Assembly: GCF_035994945.1 (NCBI RefSeq) | Contig: NZ_CP108677.1 | Coordinates: 558,001-622,000 of the forward strand | Reading direction: 5' to 3' | From: Streptomyces sp. NBC_01216 | Lineage (GTDB): Bacteria > Actinomycetota > Actinomycetes > Streptomycetales > Streptomycetaceae | DNA: 64,000 bases | Shown: one piece after another, positions 1-8,488 of the stretch | Position numbering within the stretch: position 1 is the first letter of the stretch | Layout of the letters: each line of letters starts with the position of its first letter | Translations under genes and position numbers: made by a program | Notes under the pieces: model-generated | Database searches by the model: none | What the model saw: the letters and a program-made list of their open reading frames with translations, nothing else | Told to the model about the DNA's origin: nothing

Positions 1-52
1 CCACGTGCTCGGGGACCAGCAGGATCTCGAAACGCTTCGGAACGGTGCTCAT
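1..52 (-). CDS. 5' end of an unidentified protein (runs off the window)
   Basis: An ATG at position 52 opens a reading frame that stays open to the window edge, beginning MSTVPKRFEILLVPEHV. Only 17 residues are visible, so no family can be assigned. It lies downstream of and co-directional with the LacI regulator, about 165 bases away, and could be its target. No strong Shine-Dalgarno sequence is seen. The call rests on codon-like composition and position only. Confidence 0.4.
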   Translation of the reverse strand, partial: MSTVPKRFEILLVPEHV

Positions 53-218
53 GCACCGACGCTAGGTCGTCCCCGGCCAGACTCCGCGGACCGGCGCGCG
101 GCACGGCGCAGTCCCGGCCGCCGGGACCCTGCCCCGTACCGGGCGCGACGTCGACGGCCACGGGGACGCGCCCCCGACCCTCGGGCCCGGACAGGTCCTC
201 CCGGACCGGGTTCCGGGG

Positions 219-1241
219 TCAGCTGGACTCCCGCCGGACGACCCGGGACGGCATGAGCTCCCGCACCTCGGGCACCGCCTCCGGTTCCCGCACCGCCCGG
301 TCCACGAGTTCCGCCAGGTGCTTGCCGATCACCATGTCCATCCGGACGGTGCTCAGCCGGGGCCGCAGCAGCCGACCGAGGAGCAGGTCGTCCGAGCCCA
401 CGACCGCCGTGTCCCCGGGGACCGAGAGCCCGGCGTCCTGCAGAGCCCGCATCAGCAGCATCGCGTACTCGTCGTTGTAGGCGAACACCGCGTCGAGGTC
501 CAGCTCCCGCCAGCGCGCGGCCAGTTCGTCCGCCGCGTCCTCCTCGTACCGCAGCGGCAGCGGGACGACCACCGCCTCCGTTCCCTCGACGGCCTGCCGG
601 GCGCCTTCGAGGCGCGGGCCGGAGAAGAGTCCGAGGCCGGGCTCCTCGGGCACCACCACACCGATGCGGCGACGGCCTCGCTCGACGAGATGCGCGACGG
701 CGGCCCCACCGATCCGGGCCTGGTCGATGACCAGAGCGTGCGCTCCCTCGACCCGCTGCGGACCCACGGTGATCACAGCCTTGGCACCCGAGCGCTTGAG
801 GGTCTCCACGCCGCGCGGGGTCAGCTCGATCTCGCCGAGCGAGATCACGGCGACCGGGCGCAGCTCCGCCCAGGCCCGAGCCGCCTCGTCGGCCTCCAGG
901 CCGACGCTGCTGTACTGCACCACGGTGTAGTCGAGGTGGCGCAGCGCCCACTGGAGTTCGTCGAAGAACCGGCTGTACAGCGGGCCGATCGGCACGTGCG
1001 GGGTGGGCAGCAGGACCATCCGGCTGTGGCCGGCGCGCAGGCTGCGGGCCGCGGCGTGCGGTACGTAGCCCAGTTCCTCGGCCGCTTCCCTCACCCGTCG
1101 ACGGGTCGGCTCGCTGATCCGTACGGCCGCGGTGTCGTTCAGCACGTACGACACCGTGGCGCGGGAGACCCCCGCGAGCCGCGCGACGTCGGCACTGGTC
1201 GGGACGGGATGCGCGGCGGACTGTTCGGTTGGCTTCCTCAT
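219..1241 (-). CDS. LacI family transcriptional regulator
   Basis: A 340-residue LacI/GalR-type repressor. The N-terminus carries the LacI helix-turn-helix (TSADVARLAGVSRATVSYVLN, about residues 12-32) followed by the hinge segment ending RRRVREAAEELGYVP. The rest is a periplasmic-binding-protein-like effector domain with the usual PDDLLLGRLLRPRLSTV-type C-terminal region. The open frame extends further upstream, but the start MRKPTEQ gives the normal family length. It is divergent from an alpha/beta hydrolase; the 190-base gap probably holds both promoters. The ligand is unknown. Confidence 0.9.
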   Translation of the reverse strand: MRKPTEQSAAHPVPTSADVARLAGVSRATVSYVLNDTAAVRISEPTRRRVREAAEELGYVPHAAARSLRAGHSRMVLLPTPHVPIGPLYSRFFDELQWALRHLDYTVVQYSSVGLEADEAARAWAELRPVAVISLGEIELTPRGVETLKRSGAKAVITVGPQRVEGAHALVIDQARIGGAAVAHLVERGRRRIGVVVPEEPGLGLFSGPRLEGARQAVEGTEAVVVPLPLRYEEDAADELAARWRELDLDAVFAYNDEYAMLLMRALQDAGLSVPGDTAVVGSDDLLLGRLLRPRLSTVRMDMVIGKHLAELVDRAVREPEAVPEVRELMPSRVVRRESS

Positions 1242-1431
1242 CGCTCCGGCATCCTTCCAGACCGAGCGGGGCCGGGTTCCGGCGGATGGCCTGATGCGCG
1301 TGCCGCACCGTGGTCGCACGCGTTCCGGACACGCGCGATCCGCTCCGGCCGTACGGTCGGTGCTCGGGGTGCCGGATAGGCGCCCGATCCGCGGCGCGCT
1401 TCGAGCGCACCCGAAGAAGGAGGTTTCCCCC

Positions 1432-2139
1432 GTGCGGCTGCACACCACGACCTGGGGTTCCGGGGACCGGATCGCGCTGCTGGTCCACGGCATCATGTCC
1501 GACCATCGCACCTGGCGGCGGGTGGGACCGGCCCTGGCGGAGCGCGGCTACCGGGCGGTCGGGGTGGACCTGCGCGGCCACGGTGCCAGTGGTCGCGCCG
1601 AAAGACCGGAGGAGTACACCCCCTGGGACCACGCCGACGACCTCGTCGAGACGCTGCCCGCACGGGCCGAGCTGGCGATCGGGCATTCGCTCGGTGGCCT
1701 CGCCCTGGCCTACGCGGTGGAGCGGCTCGCGCCGCGGCGCGCCGTCTACGCCGACCCCGCCTGGCACCTCCCGGCCGGGGAGGAGGGCTACCGTCCGGAA
1801 CTCTTCACCCAGGGCAAGTCCCTCACCCGTGATCACATCCGGATTCTCAACCCGCGCTGGGCGGCGGAGGATCTGGACATCGAGACGGAGACGATCAGGC
1901 TCTGGGACGAACGGACCGCCCACGGTCTGGTGCCGAGTGTCGGAGCGGATCTGTGGCCCGTGAAGCCCGCCGTCCCCTCGCTCGTCCTCCTGGCTGACCC
2001 GAGCGTGCTGGTCAGGCCCGAGGACGCCCGGACGCTCGAGGAGCGGGGTTTCCGCGTCCGCTCGATCGCCGGTGCAGGGCACACCCTCCACCGCGACGAC
2101 TTCGACGGGTTCATGACCGCGTTGGACGAGTGGATCTGA
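1432..2139 (+). CDS. alpha/beta hydrolase
   Basis: A 235-residue alpha/beta-hydrolase fold protein. The oxyanion segment is LLVHGIMSDHRTW near residue 19, the nucleophile elbow is GHSLGG (Ser near residue 86), and the C-terminal catalytic His lies in AGAGHTLHRDDF. The GTG start is fixed by an excellent GAAGGAGG Shine-Dalgarno 8 bases upstream; the frame upstream of it is a shadow. Substrate unknown; family members are esterases, lactonases or related hydrolases. It is divergent from the LacI gene and may be under its control. Confidence 0.88.
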   Translation: MRLHTTTWGSGDRIALLVHGIMSDHRTWRRVGPALAERGYRAVGVDLRGHGASGRAERPEEYTPWDHADDLVETLPARAELAIGHSLGGLALAYAVERLAPRRAVYADPAWHLPAGEEGYRPELFTQGKSLTRDHIRILNPRWAAEDLDIETETIRLWDERTAHGLVPSVGADLWPVKPAVPSLVLLADPSVLVRPEDARTLEERGFRVRSIAGAGHTLHRDDFDGFMTALDEWI

Positions 2140-2194
2140 GCGGGGGAGCCGCTTCGCGACGGCGGGACCCCGCCATGCCGTCCGCGCGCCGTGG

Positions 2195-2230
2195 GCCGGG
2201 ACCGGGCGCCGTCACGCGCCCGGTCCCGGC
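2195..2230. terminator. bidirectional hairpin terminator
   Basis: Two perfect 15-base arms (2195-2209 and 2216-2230) separated by a 6-base loop form a very GC-rich hairpin. It lies between two converging genes, the alpha/beta hydrolase (+) and the 56-residue protein gene (-). There is no T-tract, as is common for Streptomyces terminators. Confidence 0.7.
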
Positions 2231-2288
2231 TCTCGGCGCGTGGTGTGCTGAGGTGCCGGGACGCGAGGTGTCCGGCGACGGAGCGCGG

Positions 2289-2459
2289 TCAGTTGTGACC
2301 GAACTTCCGCTCCTTCTTGTGGGCGACCTGCTGGACGAGGGGGCGAGGGGTCTCCCCCACCGCCGAGGTGGCCGCCTGTTCCTTCGCCGTCGTGTCGGTC
2401 CGGTGCTCGTGGCCGCCCGTACGGGCGCCGTGGTTCACCCGGGTCTGTTTCTTGCCCAC
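2289..2459 (-). CDS. small conserved basic protein (56 aa)
   Basis: A 56-residue hydrophilic, Lys/Arg/His-rich protein (starts VGKKQTRVNHG, ends KKERKFGHN). The GTG start is preceded by a perfect AGGAGG at 2467-2472, which rules out the longer upstream frame. No signal peptide, membrane segment or known motif is visible. Small proteins of this type are, from memory, conserved across Streptomyces without known function. The strong ribosome-binding site and clean stop argue for a real gene. Confidence 0.7.
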   Translation of the reverse strand: MGKKQTRVNHGARTGGHEHRTDTTAKEQAATSAVGETPRPLVQQVAHKKERKFGHN

Positions 2460-2716
2460 GATCGTGCCTCCTGTCGCGAAACATCGGACGCTGGGGCGTT
2501 CCCAGCCTCGCACGTGGGTACGAACGCCGCACGTCAGGGACCGCGGGTGCCCTGGCCGAGCACCGGTCCGGGCGCCGGCTCCCGGAGGTTCCGGCTCGCT
2601 CCGCCCGACCCGCTCGGGGCGGCACGAGGGCGGGGCGGTGCGCGGCAGGTCCCCGTACCGGACGGGGGCCACCCCGCGGGCCGGGCGGTCCGGCCTCTAC
2701 CGTGGTGCCCGTGACC

Positions 2717-3181
2717 ATGTACCCGCAGTCCCCGCAGTCCCCGCAGTCCCCGCAGTCGGCGCAGTCGCCGGATCCCGCTCACCTCACCGTCGAGGCCGAT
2801 CCCCGTGAGGTCGGCGCGGTCCGCACCTCGTACGCGCCCGACCGGGACGGTGATCCGGACCCGGGGGAGATCGTCTGGACGTGGGTCCCGTTCGAGGAGA
2901 ACGACGGGCGGGGCAAGGACCGCCCGGTGCTGGTGGTGGCGCGGGAGGCGGCGGGGACGCTGCTCGCGGTGCAGCTGTCCAGCAAGCCGCACGACCACGA
3001 CCACGAGTGGGTGGCGATCGGAGTGGGTGCCTGGGACAGTTCCCGGCGCGAGTCCTGGGTGGATCTGGACCGTGTGCTGCGGGTCCACGAGGCGGGCATG
3101 CGGCGTGAGGCATGCGCCCTGGACCGGCCGCGGTTCGACCGGGTGGTGGAACGGCTCGTCGAGCGCTACGGCTGGTCGTAG
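2717..3181 (+). CDS. PemK/MazF-like protein
   Basis: About 154 residues. The C-terminal 110 residues resemble the PemK/MazF toxin fold: GEIVWTWVPFEEN, then GKDRPVLVVARE (the RPVLVV strand typical of the family) and VGAWDSSRRESWVDLDRVLRV. Family members are mRNA endoribonucleases or folded relatives. The first 15 residues are a Pro-Gln-Ser tandem repeat encoded by four near-identical 9-base units. No antitoxin gene lies next to it, so a classic toxin-antitoxin role is unproven. The start is uncertain: GTG codons at 2702 and 2711 are alternatives and no ribosome-binding site is obvious. Confidence 0.72.
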   Translation: MYPQSPQSPQSPQSAQSPDPAHLTVEADPREVGAVRTSYAPDRDGDPDPGEIVWTWVPFEENDGRGKDRPVLVVAREAAGTLLAVQLSSKPHDHDHEWVAIGVGAWDSSRRESWVDLDRVLRVHEAGMRREACALDRPRFDRVVERLVERYGWS

Positions 3182-3227
3182 GCGACCCGCGCGCGGGGTC
3201 CGGCGGCGCCGCGCCGCGGACCCGCGG
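3182..3227. terminator. probable convergent-gene terminator
   Basis: The 46-base gap between the converging PemK-like and PARG-like genes is a GC-only imperfect inverted repeat (GGGTCCGG...CGCGGACCC) able to fold into a hairpin. This is inferred from position and complementarity only. Confidence 0.4.
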
Positions 3228-4052
3228 TCAGCCTCCCTCGACGACCCGGCGGAACGCGCCCAGGGTCGCGCGGTCCCGGGTGCGGTCCAGGACCGCGAAG
3301 ACGATCTCGTCGAAGTGGCCCGCGAACCGGCCGCCGCCGGTCAGGAGCCGGGCGAACGCTCCGGCGACCTCCGCGGGGTCGTTCCGGAAGACGCCGCAGC
3401 CCCAGGCGCCCAGGACGAGACGCCGGTAGTCGCCGGCCACGGCCGTCTCCAGGACCCGCTCGGCGCGGGCGGCGAGGGCGGCCGGGATACGGTCGGCGAG
3501 CTCCGGCGTCCGTCGGCGGATCACGCCCGCGTTGGGGGCCGGGGAGGTGAGGAACCCGACCGTGAACGGCTCCTCCAGGAGCGCGCCCCGGTCGTCGCGG
3601 AAGACCGGGACGCCCGGGGAGTGGATGACCCGGTCCGAGTAGAAGGCGTCCCGGTCCGCGCGGTGGTGCGCGTAGGAGGCCGGGGCCGTGAGCAGCGTCG
3701 TGTAGAGCGCGGAGTCGCGGCACAGGGCCTCTTCCTGGGCCTGCGCGCCGTTGAGGTAGCCGCCACCGGGGTTCCGGGCCGAGGCGAAGTTCAGGACGGC
3801 GACGGGTGCGGCGTCCGTCCCGGCGAGCCGGCGGGCGGCGGTCAGACTGCTCTCCCCCGTCACCTCCATGGCGGTGTCGCGACCACGGTCCGGAACGACC
3901 GCCAGGGGCTCGGGGCCGAACAGCGCGGTTCCCGCCACCGCCGCGGCCAGTTCCGTCTCGATGGACACCATCCGGCCGTCGGGGGCCCGGTAGTGGCCCG
4001 CCTCGACGATCTCCTGGGTCTGTTTCGCGATTCCCCGTAGCCGTGCGCTCAT
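3228..4052 (-). CDS. bacterial-type poly(ADP-ribose) glycohydrolase (TIGR02452 family)
   Basis: A 274-residue macrodomain-related hydrolase that removes ADP-ribose from PARylated proteins. The diagnostic PARG signature is present: GGG at residues 96-98 and QEE at 106-108 (NPGGGYLNGAQAQEE), whose second Glu is catalytic in studied bacterial PARGs. The N-terminal helix SARLRGIAKQT and the late motif LVLGAWGCGVFRNDP are typical of the family. The start at MSARLRG gives standard length; the longer frame upstream lacks support. It is divergent from egtA across a 131-base promoter region. Confidence 0.88.
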   Translation of the reverse strand: MSARLRGIAKQTQEIVEAGHYRAPDGRMVSIETELAAAVAGTALFGPEPLAVVPDRGRDTAMEVTGESSLTAARRLAGTDAAPVAVLNFASARNPGGGYLNGAQAQEEALCRDSALYTTLLTAPASYAHHRADRDAFYSDRVIHSPGVPVFRDDRGALLEEPFTVGFLTSPAPNAGVIRRRTPELADRIPAALAARAERVLETAVAGDYRRLVLGAWGCGVFRNDPAEVAGAFARLLTGGGRFAGHFDEIVFAVLDRTRDRATLGAFRRVVEGG

Positions 4053-4183
4053 GCCCGTCACCCTGATCGACGGTGTGACGGCGGAGCAACGGGTTTTCGA
4101 AAGGGGCCGACGAGGCGGTCTTGCACGCCCGTCGGTGGTGGCTTTAGGTGGAATCAGCGCCGTCCCGAACAGGAGGTTCCGAC

Positions 4184-5443
4184 ATGTCGCCGAGCGGCAT
4201 ACCGCACAGCGGCCCACCCCTCACCGAGAACGAGGCGGAGGATCTGCTGCGATGCATCTGTTTCAAGACGGGCCCGCCCCGCACCCTGGGGGTCGAGGTG
4301 GAATGGTTCGTCCACGAGCTGAGTGACCCCCGGCTCCCCGTCGCCCCGCCCCGCCTGGCCTCCGCGATCGACACCGTGCGGTCCCTGCCGCTGGCGTCGG
4401 CCCTGACTCTCGAACCCGGCGGTCAGCTGGAACTCAGCTCTCCGCCCACCGCCTCCCTGACGGAGTGCCTCGACACCCTCTCGGCCGATCTGCGCGCCGT
4501 GCGCGCCGGGCTCGCCCCGCTCGGACTCACCCTCGGCGGCTACGGGGTGGACCCCTGGCACACACCCCGCGAACGGGTGCTGCGCGAGCCGCGCTACGAC
4601 GCGATGGAGGCAGCTCTCGACCGCACCGGCCCGGCCGGCCGGGGCATGATGTGCGACTCGGCGTCGGTGCAGATCTGCCTGGACGCCGGCACCGAGGAAC
4701 CGGGGCCGCTCGGCTACCACCGGCGCTGGCGGCTGGCCCACCTGCTGGGCGCGGTCATGGTGGCCGCGTTCGCCAACTCCCCCGTCCACCTCGGTCGGCC
4801 GACCGGCTGGCGCTCCACCCGTCAGGCGCTGTGGACCGACCTCGATCCGAACCGGGCGCTGGCGCCGCGGCAGGACGGCGACCCGCGGGCCGCCTGGGCC
4901 GCGCACGTGCTGGACACGCCGGTGATGTGCGTCCGGTCCCCGGAGGGACCCTGGCAGGTCCCGGAGGGGCTGACGTTCCGGAAGTGGCTGCGCGGCGGAG
5001 GCCCCTATCCGCCGGGCGAGGACGATCTGCGCTACCACCTGACGACCCTCTTCCCGCCGGTACGGCCGCGCGGCCACCTGGAGCTGCGGATGGTCGACGC
5101 GCAGCCGGGCACCGACGGCTGGATCGTGCCGGTGGCCGTGGCCACCGCGCTCTTCGAGGACCCGCAGGCCGCGGAGAGCGTGTACCGGGCGGTCAAGCCG
5201 CTGGCCGAGTACGCCGGCGATCATCAGGCGCCGCGCAATCCGCTCTGGCGTGCCGCGGCCCGCGACGGACTGGCCGATCCCGAGTTGCACGCCGCCGCGC
5301 TGGTGGCGTTCCCCACGGCCCTGGAGGCGCTGCCGCGGCTCGGGGCCGGCGCCGCCGTCCAGGACGCGGTGGCCGCCTTCCACGAGCGCTACGTGATCCC
5401 CGGCGGCTGCCCCGCCGACGACCCGCAGGAGGTGCGGTCGTGA
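4184..5443 (+). CDS. egtA: EgtA, ergothioneine-type glutamate-cysteine ligase
   Basis: A 419-residue ATP-dependent ligase of the GCS2/EgtA type, making gamma-glutamylcysteine, the sulfur donor substrate of EgtB. The N-terminal active-site strand TLGVEVEWFVHEL, the segment EPGGQLELSSPP and the late HLELRMVDAQPG strand are family hallmarks. The ATG is set by an AGGAGG at 4171-4176. It is the first gene of a tightly coupled egtABCD operon; its TGA overlaps the egtB GTG by 4 bases. Confidence 0.93.
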   Translation: MSPSGIPHSGPPLTENEAEDLLRCICFKTGPPRTLGVEVEWFVHELSDPRLPVAPPRLASAIDTVRSLPLASALTLEPGGQLELSSPPTASLTECLDTLSADLRAVRAGLAPLGLTLGGYGVDPWHTPRERVLREPRYDAMEAALDRTGPAGRGMMCDSASVQICLDAGTEEPGPLGYHRRWRLAHLLGAVMVAAFANSPVHLGRPTGWRSTRQALWTDLDPNRALAPRQDGDPRAAWAAHVLDTPVMCVRSPEGPWQVPEGLTFRKWLRGGGPYPPGEDDLRYHLTTLFPPVRPRGHLELRMVDAQPGTDGWIVPVAVATALFEDPQAAESVYRAVKPLAEYAGDHQAPRNPLWRAAARDGLADPELHAAALVAFPTALEALPRLGAGAAVQDAVAAFHERYVIPGGCPADDPQEVRS

Positions 5444-6759
5444 CCGTGACCGACGACCCGACGACCCTGCGGCGACGGGCGCTCGACGCCCTGACCGCCG
5501 CGCGCGACCGGACAGCGCTGCTCACCGCCTGCGTCGACGACGAGGAACTCCAGGCCCAGCACTCCCCGTTGATGTCCCCGCTGGTCTGGGACCTGGCGCA
5601 CATCGGCAACCAGGAGGAGCAGTGGCTGTGGCGGGCGGTCGCCGGCCGGGACGCGCTTCGGCCGGAGATCGACTCGATCTACGACGCGTTCGAGCATCCG
5701 CGCGCCAGCCGCCCGTCCCTGCCGCTGCTGCCCCCGGCCGAGGCCCGCGCCTACGCCTCCGACGTGCGTGGGCGGGTCGTGGACATCCTGGCCGGGCTGC
5801 CGCTGGAGGGAGGCCGGCCACTGGTCGAGTCCGCGTTCGCCTTCGGGATGATCGCCCAGCACGAACAGCAGCACGACGAGACGATGCTGATCACCCATCA
5901 GCTGCGCAAGGGGCCCGCGGCCCTGACCGCGCCCCCTCCGCCGGCGGCCGACAGCGACCCGCTGCCCGCCGAAGTGCGGGTTCCAGGCGGCCCGTTCACC
6001 ATGGGCACCTCGGACGAGCCGTGGGCGCTGGACAACGAAAGGCCCGCGCACACCAGGGTGGTGCCCTCGTTCTTCATCGACACCGTGCCCGTCACCAACG
6101 GCGCCTACATGGCGTTCGTCGCGGACGGCGGCTACGCCGACGAGCGCTGGTGGGAGCCGGAAGGCTGGGCACAGGTCCGACGGCACGGCATCGGCGCTCC
6201 GCTGTTCTGGCGGCGCTCGGGCGGACAGTGGCTGCGGCGCCGCTTCGGGGTGACCGAGCCGGTTCCCGAGGACGAGCCGGTCGTGCACGTCAGCTGGTAC
6301 GAGGCGGACGCCTACGCCCGCTGGGCCGGACGGCGGCTGCCCACGGAGGCCGAGTGGGAGAAGGCGGCCCGGCACGACCCGGCGACCGGCCGCTCCCGGC
6401 GCTATCCGTGGGGCGACGCGGACCCCGGTCCCGAGCACGCCAATCTCGGCCAGCGGCACCTGCGTCCGGCGCCGGCCGGCAGCTATCCGCAGGGCGCCTC
6501 GCCGCTCGGCGTGCGGCAGCTGGTCGGAGACGTGTGGGAGTGGACGGCCAGTGACTTCCTGCCGTATCCGGGTTTCACCGCGTTCCCGTACAAGGAGTAC
6601 TCGGAGGTGTTCTTCGGGCCCGCGCACAAGGTGCTGCGCGGAGGTTCGTTCGGTGTCGACCCGGTGGCCTGCCGCGGCACCTTCCGCAACTGGGACCTGC
6701 CGGTGCGCCGCCAGATCTTCTCCGGTTTCCGCACCGCGCGCGATGCGGAGCTCTCCTGA
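5440..6759 (+). CDS. egtB: EgtB, hercynylcysteine sulfoxide synthase
   Basis: A 439-residue non-heme iron enzyme joining gamma-glutamylcysteine and hercynine with O2. The N-terminal DinB-like half carries the three iron-binding histidines: DLAHIGN (His about 54) and HEQQHDE (about 141-147). The C-terminal half is a formylglycine-generating-enzyme-like domain (RLPTEAEWEKAAR, VGDVWEWTASDF, VLRGGSF). The GTG start overlaps the egtA stop (GTGA) with AGGAGG upstream, showing translational coupling. Its stop overlaps egtC by one base (TGATG). Confidence 0.95.
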   Translation: MTVTDDPTTLRRRALDALTAARDRTALLTACVDDEELQAQHSPLMSPLVWDLAHIGNQEEQWLWRAVAGRDALRPEIDSIYDAFEHPRASRPSLPLLPPAEARAYASDVRGRVVDILAGLPLEGGRPLVESAFAFGMIAQHEQQHDETMLITHQLRKGPAALTAPPPPAADSDPLPAEVRVPGGPFTMGTSDEPWALDNERPAHTRVVPSFFIDTVPVTNGAYMAFVADGGYADERWWEPEGWAQVRRHGIGAPLFWRRSGGQWLRRRFGVTEPVPEDEPVVHVSWYEADAYARWAGRRLPTEAEWEKAARHDPATGRSRRYPWGDADPGPEHANLGQRHLRPAPAGSYPQGASPLGVRQLVGDVWEWTASDFLPYPGFTAFPYKEYSEVFFGPAHKVLRGGSFGVDPVACRGTFRNWDLPVRRQIFSGFRTARDAELS

Positions 6760-7526
6760 TGTGCCGGCATCTGGCGTACGTCGGAGAGCCCGTGGGCCTC
6801 GGTGAGCTGCTGGTGGAGCCGGAGTTCTCGCTGTACCGGCAGGCGTGGGAGCCGCGGTTCCAGAACAGCGGTGTGGTGAACGCGGACGGGTTCGGCGTGG
6901 GCTGGTACGTGCCCGGCGACCCGGTTCCGGCCCGCTATCGCCGCGCGGTGCCGCTCTGGTCCGACCTGTCCTTCACCGACCTCGCGCGGGTGCTGCGTCC
7001 CGGGGCGCTGCTGGCCGCCGTCCGGGGCGCGACGCTGACCGGCGCCGACGGGGAGGCCGCGGCGGCCCCGTTCGCCGCCGGTCCGTGGCTGTTCAGTCAC
7101 AACGGCGCCGTCGGCGGATGGCCGGGCTCGCTCGCGGGCCTGGCGGCGACGCTGCCGGCGGAGGAGCTGCTCCGGCTGGAGGCGCGCACGGACTCGGCCC
7201 TTTTGTGGGCGCTGGTGCTGCACCGCCTGCGGGCCGGGGACACGGCCGGGCGGGCACTCGCCGACACCGTGCGGGAGGCCGCCGGCGCGGCCCCCGGCTC
7301 CCGGCTGAACCTGCTGCTGACCGACGGCGCCGAGATCGCCGCGACAGCCTGGGGCACCTCCCTGTGGTACCTGACGGGGCCCGGTCCGAGCGGTGCGCCG
7401 CGCACGGTCGTGGCCTCGGAGCCCTACGACGACGATCCCCTCTGGCGCGAGGTGCCGGACCGCACCCTGCTCTCCGCCGACCGCACCGATGTCACCCTGA
7501 CCCCGCTCAAGGAGCCCTCCTCGTGA
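6759..7526 (+). CDS. egtC: EgtC, gamma-glutamyl hercynylcysteine sulfoxide amidohydrolase
   Basis: A 255-residue class-II glutamine amidotransferase-fold protein that removes the glutamyl group from the EgtB product. The N-terminal nucleophile is Cys2 (MCRHLAYVG), and the NADGFGVGWY, FSHNGAVGGW and RTDSALLWALVL motifs are typical. It is the third gene of the operon; its TGA overlaps the GTG of egtD by 4 bases. Confidence 0.94.
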   Translation: MCRHLAYVGEPVGLGELLVEPEFSLYRQAWEPRFQNSGVVNADGFGVGWYVPGDPVPARYRRAVPLWSDLSFTDLARVLRPGALLAAVRGATLTGADGEAAAAPFAAGPWLFSHNGAVGGWPGSLAGLAATLPAEELLRLEARTDSALLWALVLHRLRAGDTAGRALADTVREAAGAAPGSRLNLLLTDGAEIAATAWGTSLWYLTGPGPSGAPRTVVASEPYDDDPLWREVPDRTLLSADRTDVTLTPLKEPSS

Positions 7527-8488
7527 GTCCGTTCCAGCTGACCCGCACCCTGCCCGAGGACGCCACGGACGCCGCGCTGCGCGCCGACGTGCTCCACGGT
7601 CTGACCCACACTCCCAAGGAGCTGCCGCCGAAGTGGTTCTACGACGCTCGCGGCAGCGAACTGTTCGAGGAGATCACCCGGCTCCCCGAGTACTACCCGA
7701 CACGCGCCGAGCGGGAGATCCTCATCGCCCGGGCGCACGAGATCGCGGCGGCCACCGGCGCCCGCACCCTGGTGGAGCTGGGGTCCGGCTCCTCGGAGAA
7801 GACCCGGTTCCTGATCGACGCGCTGCTGCCCGAGCTGGACAGCTACGTGCCGGTGGACGTGAGCGAGTCCGCGCTGACCGGGGCGGCGCGCGCGCTGCGG
7901 GAGGAGCGGCCGGGACTGCGCATCCACGCGCTGGTCGCGGACTTCACCCGCGGCCTCGTCCTGCCCGGGACGCCGGGGCCGCGTCTGGTCGCCTTCCTGG
8001 GCGGCACGATCGGCAACCTGCTTCCCGGAGAGCGCGCGGTGTTCCTCCGCGCGGTGCGCACCATGCTCAGCCCGGGTGACGCGCTGCTGCTCGGCACGGA
8101 CCTGGTGAAGGACGAGGCGACCCTGGTCGCCGCGTACGACGACGCGGCGGGGGTGACGGCCGCCTTCAACAAGAACGTCCTCGCGGTGATCGCGCGCGAG
8201 CTGGGGGCGGACGTGCGGCCGGAGGACTTCGACCACGTGGCGCTCTGGGACCGGGGCCACGAGTGGATCGAGATGCGGCTTCGGGCGCGGCACGCGCTCA
8301 CGGTGAAGATCCCGGAACTGGATCTGGTGGTGGCGTTCGAGAAGGGCGAGGAGATCCGGACGGAGGTGTCGGCGAAGTTCCGTCAGGCCGGTGTGCGCGC
8401 CGAGCTGGCCGAGGCCGGGCTCGAACTGACCCGCTGGTGGACCGACGAGAAGGAACGATTCGCCCTTTCGCTGGCGACCGCGCGCTGA
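7523..8488 (+). CDS. egtD: EgtD, L-histidine N(alpha)-methyltransferase
   Basis: A 321-residue SAM-dependent methyltransferase making hercynine from histidine. It has the EgtD N-terminal signature LPPKWFYDARGSELFEEIT, the SAM motif LVELGSGSSEKT and the GGTIGNL motif. It is the last gene of the operon. No EgtE lyase is present in the window; in Streptomyces that step is commonly encoded elsewhere. Its 3' end overlaps the oppositely oriented acyltransferase gene by 106 bases. Confidence 0.95.
   Translation: MSPFQLTRTLPEDATDAALRADVLHGLTHTPKELPPKWFYDARGSELFEEITRLPEYYPTRAEREILIARAHEIAAATGARTLVELGSGSSEKTRFLIDALLPELDSYVPVDVSESALTGAARALREERPGLRIHALVADFTRGLVLPGTPGPRLVAFLGGTIGNLLPGERAVFLRAVRTMLSPGDALLLGTDLVKDEATLVAAYDDAAGVTAAFNKNVLAVIARELGADVRPEDFDHVALWDRGHEWIEMRLRARHALTVKIPELDLVVAFEKGEEIRTEVSAKFRQAGVRAELAEAGLELTRWWTDEKERFALSLATAR

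Noticed and set aside
1396..1408. GCGCT-TCG-AGCGC inverted repeat as the LacI operator
   Set aside because: Short and GC-rich in a GC-rich genome, without the usual central CG-centred A/T-flanked LacI operator; not convincing enough to list.
2719..2764. Short tandem 9-base CCGCAGTCC units taken as a possible CRISPR or satellite
   Set aside because: In frame, only four or five copies, no spacers; they simply encode a Pro-Gln-Ser tract.
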